Shown here one piece after another: positions 53,227-61,704 of a stretch of DNA of 64,000 nt. How positions within the stretch are numbered: the stretch's first letter is position 1; every line of letters begins with the position of its first letter. The position numbers and the translations under genes were made by a program. The notes beneath the pieces were generated by a model. It made no database searches, had not been told where the DNA came from, and worked only from the letters and a program-made list of their open reading frames with translations. The stretch covers positions 124,001-188,000 of the forward strand of contig NZ_JADPKR010000080.1 in the NCBI RefSeq assembly GCF_023074055.1. Direction: 5' to 3'. This DNA comes from Bradyrhizobium sp. 141. Lineage in GTDB: Bacteria > Pseudomonadota > Alphaproteobacteria > Rhizobiales > Xanthobacteraceae.

Positions 53227-55653
53227 TCATTTGAACGCCACCTTCATACCCGCAACGAACAGGCGCGGCGAGCCCGCATAGATCGATCCCGTCGTGTTTG
53301 CGAGCGTGCTCCCGGGAATTTGAAGGCCGGCCGCCGTCACCGTATTTGCGATGTTGTTTGCCGACGCAACATAGGTGCGATCGAATACGTTCCTGACTTC
53401 GAGAAACAGATTGAGTGACCTGAAAGTGTCGGACACCAGATCGGTCTTGTAGTGGACGTTCACATTGACCAGTTCATAGCCCGGCGCCTTCAGCAGATTC
53501 GCATTGTCCATGTAGAAGGAGTCCTTCCACTGGACCTCGACGAAGCCCCCGAGGCCTGCCAGCGGCCCGGCGAACTCGTCGTAGCCAATGCGGGCTGTCA
53601 GTTCATGAGGCGAGATACCGGGAATCTTGTTGCCCGCACGGTTGAAGCTGAAGATGGCGCCATTGGTGATGTTCTCGACATATTCGGTATAGACCTCGTC
53701 GAGATAGGTGTACGCCGCCATGAACCGCCAGCCCGGATAGAATTTCCAGTCGGCTGCAAGCTCGAAGCCTCGGTGCTCCGATCGCGGCGCGTTGAACATA
53801 TAGGTCGCGTTGCTCGCGCTGGGATTGCTGGCGGCTTGGCTGACCAATTCATTCCGGAAGAACTCGTAGAATGCCGTTGCACTCAGCTTGACCGCATTGC
53901 TTGGCGTCCAATCAAAGCCGAGATCATAGCCGACATTGGTTTGCGTCTGGAGCTGAGTGTTGTTGCCGAAATCACCGTTTGGAAGAACGAACAGATTCGA
54001 CACCTGCGGCGTTCCGTATCCGGTCGCTACCCGTCCGCGAAACTGCCATTCTTGATTGAGCCTGTAGAGCAGCGCCAACTCGGGAGCCGTATTCTCAATC
54101 CTGCGATCGACGGTGGTGGGCGTAGGTATCGTAGCTACCGGAACGTTGAACGTGTTGTATTTGTAGAGGGTATTGACACCCTTCAGGATGGTGGTTTCCC
54201 ACCCAATTCCGGCGATCGCGGTCAAGTCAGGAGTGAGCTTCAGTTCCTCCCTCGCACGTATCCCGTAGTTGGATGTATCGCTGAAGGTATTGGCCGAGGG
54301 CAGCCCCAACGTGGCGTTTCCGCCCGGCATGACGTTACGCGTATCGCTCGACGCCACGAGTGTATTGTACCAGGCGCCGACCAATGTGGTGGACTCCATG
54401 CCGAAGATTTCGCCGCGCTTCGTAATGTCGCTCATGTAGTTGTACGAGGGGAAATCGCCGATCGCGCTGGTCGCGCCGGTAGGCTGGCTGATGTTCCTGT
54501 CGTCGAAGACGAACTGGTTCCGCCAAATCATCGTGTTATCGAAGTCGTGCTCCCATCGTGCTCCGACAATGGTCCGTCGATCGTTTCGCCCGAGACCTGC
54601 TTGCGTCGCCGTCTCCGGGTCTCTGTCGGCGGCGACGCCCGTTCTTGCGTTGAAGCCGTTCCTGAATAGAGACACGGTGGGACATCCGGCAGCCGCCGTC
54701 GCACCGGTCGTGCACCCCTGCTGGAAGGGATTGGTGTAGAACTGGTTCAGCGACTGCCGGATCGGCAGCCGCGCGCTGAGGTCGTTGTTGATGATCTTGA
54801 CCGTGAAGCGGTCGTCCGGCGTCGCTTGGAGGGTGCCGAGGAAATTGACGGTCTGGGTATTGAACCAGCTGTTGCCGATATAGCCGTCGCCCCGCGTCTC
54901 GCTTGCGAACAGCGAGCCCTCAAAATTCCCGACCTTCTTGCCGGCAGCGAGGTAATTGTTGAGGTAGCCGTAACTGCCACCGTCGACGCCATATTCGACG
55001 CCGTCGATCGTGCCGCCCGGCCGTGTCCGGAAATTGAGCGCGCCGCCGGTTGCGTAATTGCCATAGAGCGCCGACGAGGGGCCGCGGATCACGTCGATCG
55101 CACCATAGGCGTGAGGATCGATCAGGTCGCTGCGCGACAGGCCGTCCGGCTGCGTCACCGGGAAGCCGTCCTCGAAGATCACGAGATTGCGGATCGCGAA
55201 ACCGTTCCGGGCGTTGGATCCGCGAATCGAGATGCCGAAGTCCCGAGGACCGTTGCCCTGCTTGATCGAAATGCCCGGACTGTCCCGCAAGACGTCGCTG
55301 ACCGAAAACGACGGGCGATTGTCGAACTGGCTGCGATCGATGGTCGTCGCGGTCTGGCCGGCCGGCGACTGATTGAGGCTAGCCCGCAACTCGCCGGCGC
55401 TCCTCGTGTTGTTTTGCCCCTGGGCGCCATCGCTCGCGTTCCGCGCGACCGGCCTCACGACGCGAGCCGCCGAAGCGGCGCGCGATCGCGATGGCCGGGT
55501 GATTGGTTTGGGACGGGTGGCCTGTGGCGCCTCGACCGTCACCGCGGGCAGCGTTTCCGAGGCAGCCTGGGCGAGCGCGTCTGAACCGATCGGGGACACC
55601 AGCCCGAAAAGCACGGGCAAACCCGCGCTTCCGATCGCACGAATGCGTAACAT
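53227..55653 (-). CDS. TonB-dependent outer-membrane receptor, PcuB-type
   Basis: An 808-residue receptor. The signal peptide MLRIRAIGSAGLPVLFGLVS to ALAQ is followed by a plug domain: SVSDVLRDSPGISIKQGNGPRDFGI, then RGSNARNGFAIRNLVIFEDG, then VIRGPSSALYGNYATGG. A 22-strand-type barrel ends RLFVAGMKVAFK. In a copper operon the substrate is probably a copper complex. The start at 55653 lies behind AGGA; ATGs at 55671 and 55728 are alternatives. Confidence 0.92.
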   Translation of the reverse strand: MLRIRAIGSAGLPVLFGLVSPIGSDALAQAASETLPAVTVEAPQATRPKPITRPSRSRAASAARVVRPVARNASDGAQGQNNTRSAGELRASLNQSPAGQTATTIDRSQFDNRPSFSVSDVLRDSPGISIKQGNGPRDFGISIRGSNARNGFAIRNLVIFEDGFPVTQPDGLSRSDLIDPHAYGAIDVIRGPSSALYGNYATGGALNFRTRPGGTIDGVEYGVDGGSYGYLNNYLAAGKKVGNFEGSLFASETRGDGYIGNSWFNTQTVNFLGTLQATPDDRFTVKIINNDLSARLPIRQSLNQFYTNPFQQGCTTGATAAAGCPTVSLFRNGFNARTGVAADRDPETATQAGLGRNDRRTIVGARWEHDFDNTMIWRNQFVFDDRNISQPTGATSAIGDFPSYNYMSDITKRGEIFGMESTTLVGAWYNTLVASSDTRNVMPGGNATLGLPSANTFSDTSNYGIRAREELKLTPDLTAIAGIGWETTILKGVNTLYKYNTFNVPVATIPTPTTVDRRIENTAPELALLYRLNQEWQFRGRVATGYGTPQVSNLFVLPNGDFGNNTQLQTQTNVGYDLGFDWTPSNAVKLSATAFYEFFRNELVSQAASNPSASNATYMFNAPRSEHRGFELAADWKFYPGWRFMAAYTYLDEVYTEYVENITNGAIFSFNRAGNKIPGISPHELTARIGYDEFAGPLAGLGGFVEVQWKDSFYMDNANLLKAPGYELVNVNVHYKTDLVSDTFRSLNLFLEVRNVFDRTYVASANNIANTVTAAGLQIPGSTLANTTGSIYAGSPRLFVAGMKVAFK

Positions 55654-55748
55654 CACTTGAATTCCTGACATCCGGCACGTCGGCCGGTCTATTGAGCACG
55701 CCATCGGCACGGCAACGGCTCGCGCCAACGGTTCGGTTTGTTGCTACG

Positions 55749-56135
55749 TCAGGAAAGTTGAGGCGGGGCGCGCGCCTGGGCGCTCGAGCCCTCGTGAACG
55801 GCGATGGCGAGCGCATCCGCCGGATGCCACACCACGGGCTCGGCATGGCGGAAGGGGATCGGAAGCGCCGCGTGCGCCGGCGAATCGAGCGACGCGTTGG
55901 CCTGGGCCAGGCAACACAGGGCGCACGCACCGGCATGCGCGATCGGCGCGCCGGTCTGGTCGCTCAGGCCGCCTTGATCGCTCGCACTGTGGCAGATGAC
56001 GGCGGCGGACAGTGGATCGGCAACGGCCAGGCCGGTAGCCCAGCAGGCGGCAATCGGCGCCAGCACCTGCATCACCAGGGCGAGCAGGACCAAGGGTAAG
56101 AATTTCTGTAGCCGTGCGCGCATCCGCCGAACCAT
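55749..56135 (-). CDS. DUF2946-type small membrane/secreted protein
   Basis: A 128-residue protein. A hydrophobic N-terminal segment (FLPLVLLALVMQVLAPIAACW) is followed by a Cys/His-containing part (VICHSASDQGG, AHAGACALCCLAQA). This is the pattern of DUF2946 proteins, which are often found beside copper genes. It is the first gene of the copper operon, 95 bp ahead of the TonB receptor. Its exact role is unknown. Confidence 0.75.
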   Translation of the reverse strand: MVRRMRARLQKFLPLVLLALVMQVLAPIAACWATGLAVADPLSAAVICHSASDQGGLSDQTGAPIAHAGACALCCLAQANASLDSPAHAALPIPFRHAEPVVWHPADALAIAVHEGSSAQARAPPQLS

Positions 56136-56265
56136 TCGTTCGCCCGCTAACTAAACACCGTGCCCGGCCCAAGTCGAGGACAGTTCCGCCGCCTTCTTGG
56201 CCCAGCGCAAATTTGGTCGAGAACCGTGGGCGGAACTAACCCACCACGGGACCGGAGTCGGGCAT

Positions 56266-56310
56266 TTGAGGCATGTCAAACCGCCCCGCCACCCACAGAT
56301 TTCTTATATT
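56266..56310 (+). promoter_or_regulatory. FixK/FNR-type promoter
   Basis: TTGAGGCATGTCAA (56266-56279) fits TTG(A/C)-N6-(T/G)CAA and extends to a TTTGA...TCAAA palindrome. TATATT (56305-56310) is a 5-of-6 match to the -10. A start near 56314-56317 places the box centre 41-44 bp upstream, the class II FNR/CRP geometry. Confidence 0.65.
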
Positions 56311-56313
56311 TGT

Positions 56314-56584
56314 CATATACTTGGGAGGCAAAAAGCCCGATCATTTCGTCAACTGCTCGAATTTTGAACATTCGTTGCCGAAAATGATGACAAGTGAGAA
56401 AAGTTGATCTAGCATCCTCTTGCTCAGACAGACCGTGAGGTCGAAGTCTGGTGGTCCAAGTCTCGGGAGGAGCCCCTGGCGCGCAAAACGCAGCGTCGCC
56501 CCGTCAATCAAGAGCAAATCTTAGAATCGGGGAAAATAGGGTCGACACAATTTTTGAGCGGGGCTAGGGCCCCGCTCTTTTTTT
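56314..56584 (+). ncRNA. Candidate anaerobically induced small RNA or terminated leader
   Basis: A transcript from the FixK-type promoter would run about 270 bases to a strong terminator 21 bp before the globin ATG. It contains no credible ORF; a reading frame at 56477-56599 crosses the terminator. Either a free-standing small RNA or an attenuated globin leader is possible. The 5' end is inferred. Confidence 0.4.
56556..56584 (+). terminator. Intrinsic terminator just before the globin gene
   Basis: GAGCGGGGC (56556-56564) and GCCCCGCTC (56569-56577) form a 9-bp GC-rich stem with a TAGG loop, followed by seven T (56578-56584). Confidence 0.95.
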
Positions 56585-56605
56585 GTCCACGAGGCTGAAG
56601 TCCCG

Positions 56606-57010
56606 ATGAAGGCTTCGTCCCATCCGATCGAAATCAGCTTCGAACTCGCGGCCTCGCGCTGCGCGGATCTCACGCCCCTCGTCTACCAACGCCTGTTCGA
56701 CGCGCATCCCGAAGCACAAGCGATGTTCCGCTCGGACGGCAGTGACCTCGTGAAGGGCTCGATGCTCGCGCTGACGATCGCGGCCATTCTCGATTTCGCC
56801 GGCGCGCGTCATGGCCATTTCCGGCTGATTGCCTGCGAGGTCGCCTCCCACGACGCCTATGGCACGTCGCGCCAGCTGTTCAGCGCCTTCTTCACTATCA
56901 TCAGGGATACGCTGCGCGATCTGCTCGGCGATGAATGGTCAACCGAGATCGCGCAGGCCTGGGACACATTGCTCGTCGACATCGACGCACTCACCGGGAC
57001 GACGGCCTGA
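56606..57010 (+). CDS. Single-domain globin
   Basis: A 134-residue heme protein of the globin fold, without a reductase domain. The N-terminal A/B helices lead to VYQRLFDAHPEAQAMFRSDGSDLVKGS, and the proximal histidine is predicted at His82 in EVASHDAYGTSRQLFSAFF. It is followed by the IIRDTLRDLLGDEWSTEIAQAW helix seen in flavohemoglobin N-domains. It could bind O2 or NO. The ATG lies 21 bp after a terminator; GAGG at 56591-56594 could serve as the ribosome-binding site. A FixK-type site upstream suggests induction at low oxygen. Confidence 0.8.
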   Translation: MKASSHPIEISFELAASRCADLTPLVYQRLFDAHPEAQAMFRSDGSDLVKGSMLALTIAAILDFAGARHGHFRLIACEVASHDAYGTSRQLFSAFFTIIRDTLRDLLGDEWSTEIAQAWDTLLVDIDALTGTTA

Positions 57011-57148
57011 CGCTTTGCGCTGCACCAACCCGGCTTGCTGCGATGGCGAGTGATTGCAGATTGAGTGGCGTCAACTCTTGTGAGACACTTTCGGACATCG
57101 GTCGCGCAATCAATGACGCGCCGACGATAAAATGTATGGGAGCGAGCG

Positions 57149-58171
57149 ATGTCCGGGACGAAAGATTTCTCGACGACGAGGCGCGATCTTCTTCAGGCGG
57201 CAGCGACCGCCGGCGCCGGAGCTGCCCTCTTCGGCAGCATGGGCATAAATCCAGCACTGGCCGCCGAAGTCGGACGCAGCGAGAAACCACTGAAGGCGGC
57301 GTTCTCCAATGCGGGCCTCCAGGCCACCTGGTGCGCGCAGGGCAAGCAGGCCGCCGAATTCTGGGGCAAGCTGTTCAACGTCGAGGTCACCTGGTTCGAT
57401 GGCCAGCTCGACGCCGTGAAGCAGCGCGCGGCGATCGACAACATGGCCTCGCAGAAATGGGATTTCGTCGCGATCCAGGCCTTCGGCATCGGCACCCTCA
57501 CCCAACCCGTGCAGAAGATGATCGACGCCGGCACGCCGATGATCGACATGGACACGCTGATTGCGCCGCTCGATCAGATCAACGTCCACTCCTTCCTCGC
57601 TCCCGACAACGAGTTCATGGGCGCTTCGGTGACCCAGGCCCTCTGCAACGCCATGGGCGGCAAGGGCAAGATCATCATGACGCAAGGCGCGCTCGGCCAT
57701 ACCGGCGCGCAAGGACGGGCCAAGGGCTTCACCTCGGTGGTCAAGCAATTCCCGGGGATCGAGGTGCTCGACACCCAGCCGGCCGACTGGGACGTCTCCA
57801 AGACGGCGCGTCTTTGGGAAACGTATCTGACCAAGTATCCGCAGATCGATGCGGCGTTCTTCCACAATGACGACATGGCGCTCGCCGCCGCCAACATCAT
57901 GAAGGCACGGGGCCGCACCAACATCCTGATCGGCGGCGTCGACGCCATGCCGCCGGCGATCCAGGCGGTGAGCGAAGGCCGCATGTTCGCGACCGTCCGC
58001 AATCCCTCATGCCGCATCCATGGCGGCGCCATCATCGCGGGCGTCTCGGCCGTGGTCGGCGGCGAGAAGAGCGGACAGGGCATTCCCAAGAACGTCGTCA
58101 CTGACGGCCCGGTCGTGACCAAGGCCAACGCCGCCGGGATGCAGTGGATGCAGGATCACTTCCTGATCTGA
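57149..58171 (+). CDS. Ribose-type ABC transporter, periplasmic binding protein
   Basis: A 340-residue periplasmic binding protein of the ribose/galactose family. The N-terminus has a twin-arginine signal (STTRRDLLQAAATAGAGAALFG). The fold shows AAFSNAGLQATWCAQGKQAAEFW, IQAFGIGTLTQPVQKMIDAGTPMID and AAFFHNDDMALAAANIMKA. The genes for the ATPase and permease follow directly, completing a CUT2-type importer. The substrate is not identifiable. The 138 bp upstream hold no clear signal. Confidence 0.9.
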   Translation: MSGTKDFSTTRRDLLQAAATAGAGAALFGSMGINPALAAEVGRSEKPLKAAFSNAGLQATWCAQGKQAAEFWGKLFNVEVTWFDGQLDAVKQRAAIDNMASQKWDFVAIQAFGIGTLTQPVQKMIDAGTPMIDMDTLIAPLDQINVHSFLAPDNEFMGASVTQALCNAMGGKGKIIMTQGALGHTGAQGRAKGFTSVVKQFPGIEVLDTQPADWDVSKTARLWETYLTKYPQIDAAFFHNDDMALAAANIMKARGRTNILIGGVDAMPPAIQAVSEGRMFATVRNPSCRIHGGAIIAGVSAVVGGEKSGQGIPKNVVTDGPVVTKANAAGMQWMQDHFLI

Positions 58172-58192
58172 GCCTGCAAGATCTGAACCTTC

Positions 58193-59695
58193 ATGTCAGA
58201 GGGTCGCTCGCCCATCCTTGAACTGCAGGGCATCACGAAGAGCTTCGGCGGTGTCGAAGCGCTTCGTGGTGTCGACTTCGCGCTTCTTCCCGGCGAGATC
58301 CACGGTCTCGTCGGCGAGAACGGCGCTGGGAAAAGCACGCTGATGAAAATCATCGCCGGCGTGCACACCGAGTTCTCCGGCCGCTTCCTGATCGACGGCG
58401 CGGAAACGCATTTCCGTTCGGCCCGCGACGCGCACGCGGCCGGCATCGCCATGGTGCATCAGGAGCTCTCTGTCGCGCCTGACCTCACGGTCGCCGAGAA
58501 CGTCTTCCTCGGCAACCAGCCGACCAACCGGTTTGGCCTCGTGCAATGGCGGCGCATGGCGCGCGAGGCCGGCGAGCAGCTCGCCCGCTTCGGCATCGAC
58601 GTCGATCCGATGAGCAGGCTCGGCGACTTACCCATCGGGCTGCAGCAGCTGATCGAGATCGCCCGCGTGCTGTTCTCCGGCGCTCGCATCGTCATCCTGG
58701 ACGAGCCGACCTCCGCCCTCTCCCCGCCCGAGGTCGAGCGGCTCTTCTCAACACTCCGACGATTACGCGAGGAAGGCACTGCCATCGTCTTCATCTCGCA
58801 TTTCATCGAGGACATTTTGCGCGTGTCCGACACGGTGACTGTGTTCCGCAACGGACGGAAGGTTGCGGAGACAGCGAGCGCCGCGACCAGCAAGGGCGCC
58901 CTGATCGAAGCGATGATCGGCCGCGGCGGCGAGGCGCTCGAGCACAGCTACACCGACGATCTGATGTTGCCACAGCCGAGCGGAAGCTCGGTGATCCTGA
59001 AAGTCGACCAGCTGTCCCTCGCCCGCAGTCTTCAGGACGTCTCCTTCGAGGCCCGTGCCGGCGAAGTGCTCGGCATCTACGGCTTCATGGGCTGCGGCCA
59101 GCAGGAGCTGTCGCGTATCCTGTTCGGCAAGCTGAAGCCGGACAGCGGCACGCTCGCCGTCGAGGGAAGGCCAAAGACCTTCGCCAGCACGGCGGCAGCG
59201 CGGCGTGCCGGGGTGGCGCTGGTGCCCGAAAGCCGGCGCGACATGCTGTTTCACCAGGAGCCGGTCTACAAGAATATCTCGATCAGCATTCTGGACCGTA
59301 TCTCGGCCCTGCTGCTGAAGCCGGCCCAGGAGCGCGACATTGCGCAGCGCCAGGTCGAGCAACTCCAGATCAGGCCGCCGGTGGTCGGCCTCGACCTCGG
59401 CATGCTCTCCGGCGGCAACCAGCAGAAGGTCGCGTTGGCAAAGTGGCTGACCTACCCGCCCAAGCTGCTGGTGCTGTGCGAGCCGACCCGCGGCATGGAT
59501 GTCGGCGCCAAGAACGACGTCATCAACATCGTCCGCGACCTCCGCGCCAAGGGCCTTGCGATCATCGTGCTGTCGACCGAGCCGGAAACGGTGCTGTCGC
59601 TGGCCGACCGCATTCTCGTGCTCAAGCGCGGCGCAGTGGTACGGGAATTCAGGAACGAGCCGGTCAGCAAGGACCGCCTGCTGGAAGCGGCGTGA
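58193..59695 (+). CDS. Ribose-type ABC transporter ATPase with tandem domains (RbsA/MglA type)
   Basis: A 500-residue protein with two ATP-binding domains. The first is complete (Walker A GENGAGKST; Walker B VILDEPTSALSPPEV). The second has a degenerate Walker A (GFMGCGQQE) but a signature LSGGNQQKVALAKW and LCEPTRGMDVGAK. One active and one degenerate site is usual for this family. It begins 21 bp after the binding-protein stop and ends 12 bp before the permease. Confidence 0.95.
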   Translation: MSEGRSPILELQGITKSFGGVEALRGVDFALLPGEIHGLVGENGAGKSTLMKIIAGVHTEFSGRFLIDGAETHFRSARDAHAAGIAMVHQELSVAPDLTVAENVFLGNQPTNRFGLVQWRRMAREAGEQLARFGIDVDPMSRLGDLPIGLQQLIEIARVLFSGARIVILDEPTSALSPPEVERLFSTLRRLREEGTAIVFISHFIEDILRVSDTVTVFRNGRKVAETASAATSKGALIEAMIGRGGEALEHSYTDDLMLPQPSGSSVILKVDQLSLARSLQDVSFEARAGEVLGIYGFMGCGQQELSRILFGKLKPDSGTLAVEGRPKTFASTAAARRAGVALVPESRRDMLFHQEPVYKNISISILDRISALLLKPAQERDIAQRQVEQLQIRPPVVGLDLGMLSGGNQQKVALAKWLTYPPKLLVLCEPTRGMDVGAKNDVINIVRDLRAKGLAIIVLSTEPETVLSLADRILVLKRGAVVREFRNEPVSKDRLLEAA

Positions 59696-59707
59696 CGGAG
59701 AAGCACC

Positions 59708-60736
59708 ATGGCGAGCAGTGAAACGGTTCCGGCGGCTGGTCAGCGGGCGCGGGGCCTCGCGCCCTTCCTGCGCTCGCAGATGCGCAACATCGCGCCGTTC
59801 CTGACGCTGATCTTCCTGTCCGGCTTCTTCGCCTTCGCCAGCCCCTCCTTCGCGACACTGGACAATCTCGGCAACATCCTGACCCAGGTGTCGGTGACAG
59901 GCATCATCGCGGTCGGCCTCACCTTCGTGATCCTGTGCGCGGAGATCGATCTGTCGATCGCCAGCATTGCCAACGTCACCGGCATCGCGGTCGCCTACTT
60001 CACGCTCCAGGACTCCTACGTCAACATCGCCAACATCCCGCTGCCCGGCGCCGTCGCGATCATCGTGTCGATCCTGCTCTGCGCCCTGCTCGGCCTCGTC
60101 AATGCGCTCGGGCTGACCGTGATCGGAATCCCCTCCTTCATCATGACGCTGGCGATGATGCAGATCGCCGCCGGCATCTCGGCGCTGCTGGTGCGCGGCC
60201 AGATCGCCTACAAGGTTCCGAGCCTGATCACGACGCTCGGCTCGGGCTCGATCGGCGGCATCCCCTGGCTCGTCATCGTCGCAGCTATCATGCTGCTCGC
60301 CGGCCATCTGGTGCTGACCTACACGCGCTTCGGCCGCTACGTCTACATGGTCGGGGGCAATCGCGAGGCGGCCGAATATTCCGGCCTCAACGTCAAGCTC
60401 ATCCTCGGCGCCGTCATGGTGATCTCGGCGGTCTGCTCCGGCATCGGCGGCATGCTTGGCGTCGCCCATTTCGGCAGCGCGCAGCAGAACGAGTTCGACA
60501 CCTATCTGCTCGACTCCATCGCCGCCGTCGTCGTCGGCGGCACCAGCCTGTTCGGCGGCCGCGGCGGCATCGGCAACACCATCGTCGGGCTTTTGGTTCT
60601 CGGCGTTCTCAACAACGGCCTCGACCACGTCAACATCGACAGTTTCCTGAAGATCCTGATCCGCGGCCTGATCCTGCTGGCAGCACTGGTCATCAACGTC
60701 TATGCGCAGCGACTGAGGGAAAAAGCGGCGGAGTAG
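59708..60736 (+). CDS. Ribose-type ABC transporter permease (RbsC type)
   Basis: A 342-residue integral membrane protein with eight or more hydrophobic segments. The family motif near the middle is GLVNALGLTVIGIPSFIMTLAMM, with the later YMVGGNREAAEYSGLNVKL and GGTSLFGGRGGIGNTIVGLL. It is the last gene of the transporter; no sugar kinase or isomerase follows. The next 230 bp (60737-60970) contain a cruciform-rich repeat and no gene. Confidence 0.94.
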   Translation: MASSETVPAAGQRARGLAPFLRSQMRNIAPFLTLIFLSGFFAFASPSFATLDNLGNILTQVSVTGIIAVGLTFVILCAEIDLSIASIANVTGIAVAYFTLQDSYVNIANIPLPGAVAIIVSILLCALLGLVNALGLTVIGIPSFIMTLAMMQIAAGISALLVRGQIAYKVPSLITTLGSGSIGGIPWLVIVAAIMLLAGHLVLTYTRFGRYVYMVGGNREAAEYSGLNVKLILGAVMVISAVCSGIGGMLGVAHFGSAQQNEFDTYLLDSIAAVVVGGTSLFGGRGGIGNTIVGLLVLGVLNNGLDHVNIDSFLKILIRGLILLAALVINVYAQRLREKAAE

Positions 60737-60830
60737 CCTTCCCTCAAAACAAAAAGTGCGAAAACAACCCCATGCACAGTAGCCGGGGCTAGCGGAATCA
60801 ATGGCTTGCCGGCGACGCACAAAGGGTGAT

Positions 60831-60982
60831 CCGTCGCCCTGAGGTGCGAGGCAGGCGATGCGAACGCATCGCCTGCGGAGCCTCGAAGGATGAAGGCCGA
60901 GATTCAGCCGGGCCATCGCCCTTCGAGGCCTCCGCCCAGCGGCGCAATTGCGCCGCAAGGCTCCGGCACCTCAGGGTGACGG
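60831..60982. repeat. Cruciform-rich dispersed-type repeat overlapping a gene end
   Basis: Near-perfect terminal inverted repeats: CCGTCGCCCTGAGGTGC (60831-60847) and GCACCTCAGGGTGACGG (60966-60982). Inside are nested hairpins: GCAGGCGATGCG/CGCATCGCCTGC (60851-60876), GCCTCGAAGG (60880-60889) with CCTTCGAGGC (60920-60929), and the 18-bp perfect palindrome at 60939-60956 (GCGGCGCAATTGCGCCGC). The right arm contains the stop codon of the ATC-hydrolase-family gene. Such elements recur in Bradyrhizobium genomes; only this copy is visible here. Confidence 0.85.
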
Positions 60983-61672
60983 TTCGATATCCGCTAGCCG
61001 CGAAAATCTGAAATCGCAGTGGTCTGCGCCGCCGGCCAGCGTTTGCGTCCGCTCCAGGCGGATGCCGCGCGTTGCGTAGGCGTCGAAATCGAGCCCGCAG
61101 ATGTTCGTCAGGATGTCCTTGTCTCCGTGGCGCGCGGCGAATTTGCAGAAGCCGCAAGCCTTGTAGTCGATACCGAACTCAAAGTGGTCACCCGGGCCCG
61201 GTTCGACGAAATCGTAGACGAAATCTCCCGGAAACGCGTCCCGATGGCTCTTCGTGACGCTTTCTGCGGCCTGCTCGCGGAGCAACGCCTGGTTCTCCGG
61301 CGACATGAATTGGCGCCCCGCGGCGAGACGCTCCGCCTCGGGCACCGTGAGCAATTGTGCCTTGTAGGTTTCCCGCTCGATGTCGCCGATCACGGGCAGC
61401 GGCACGCCGTGTCGCCGGAGCACGCGGCTGATGGCCATGAAGCCCATGAGACGCATGAAGAAATCGCTCATGCGGCTTGCCGCGCCCCCGACATAGGGCA
61501 TTTGGGTGAGCACGAGCTCGAATTCGTCCATCACCTCCCGCCGGATGGCGTTGGTATCGGACAGAAGGGCACGCTTGGACAACATCGTTTCGGCGAGGTC
61601 GAGCCGATGGCGCATGACGGCTTCCATGGCACCGCGATGCGCTTCGTAAAAGGGATGGATCGTCTCAGGCAT
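60971..61672 (-). CDS. L-2-amino-thiazoline-4-carboxylate hydrolase family protein
   Basis: A 233-residue protein of the ATC-hydrolase-like family. The family features seen are a helical N-terminus (HPFYEAHRGAMEAVMRHRL), FGIDYKACGFCKFAARHGDKDILTNICGLDFDA and a C-terminal GGADHCDFRFSRL. The cysteines in CGFCKF, ICGLDF and HCDFRF are possible active-site residues. Characterised members open aminothiazoline rings on the route to cysteine. Its last codons lie inside a repeat element. The gene for a RidA protein is 32 bp upstream on the same strand and likely co-transcribed. Confidence 0.8.
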   Translation of the reverse strand: MPETIHPFYEAHRGAMEAVMRHRLDLAETMLSKRALLSDTNAIRREVMDEFELVLTQMPYVGGAASRMSDFFMRLMGFMAISRVLRRHGVPLPVIGDIERETYKAQLLTVPEAERLAAGRQFMSPENQALLREQAAESVTKSHRDAFPGDFVYDFVEPGPGDHFEFGIDYKACGFCKFAARHGDKDILTNICGLDFDAYATRGIRLERTQTLAGGADHCDFRFSRLADIEPSP

Positions 61673-61704
61673 TGGATGTTTCTCGATCGGGTTGGACTGT
61701 CACT

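Larger units (their letters stand above)
56136..56605. other. 470-bp intergenic region between the copper operon and the globin gene
   Basis: No protein gene is seen. The region contains a FixK/FNR-type box (56266-56279), a plus-strand -10 (56305-56310), and a strong plus-strand terminator (56556-56584) 21 bp before the globin ATG. Copper-operon transcription presumably starts on the minus strand from the same area. Confidence 0.75.

Noticed and set aside
56477..56599. Short plus-strand frame before the globin gene
   Set aside because: It has no ATG or GTG with a ribosome-binding site, and it reads through a strong terminator stem and T tract.
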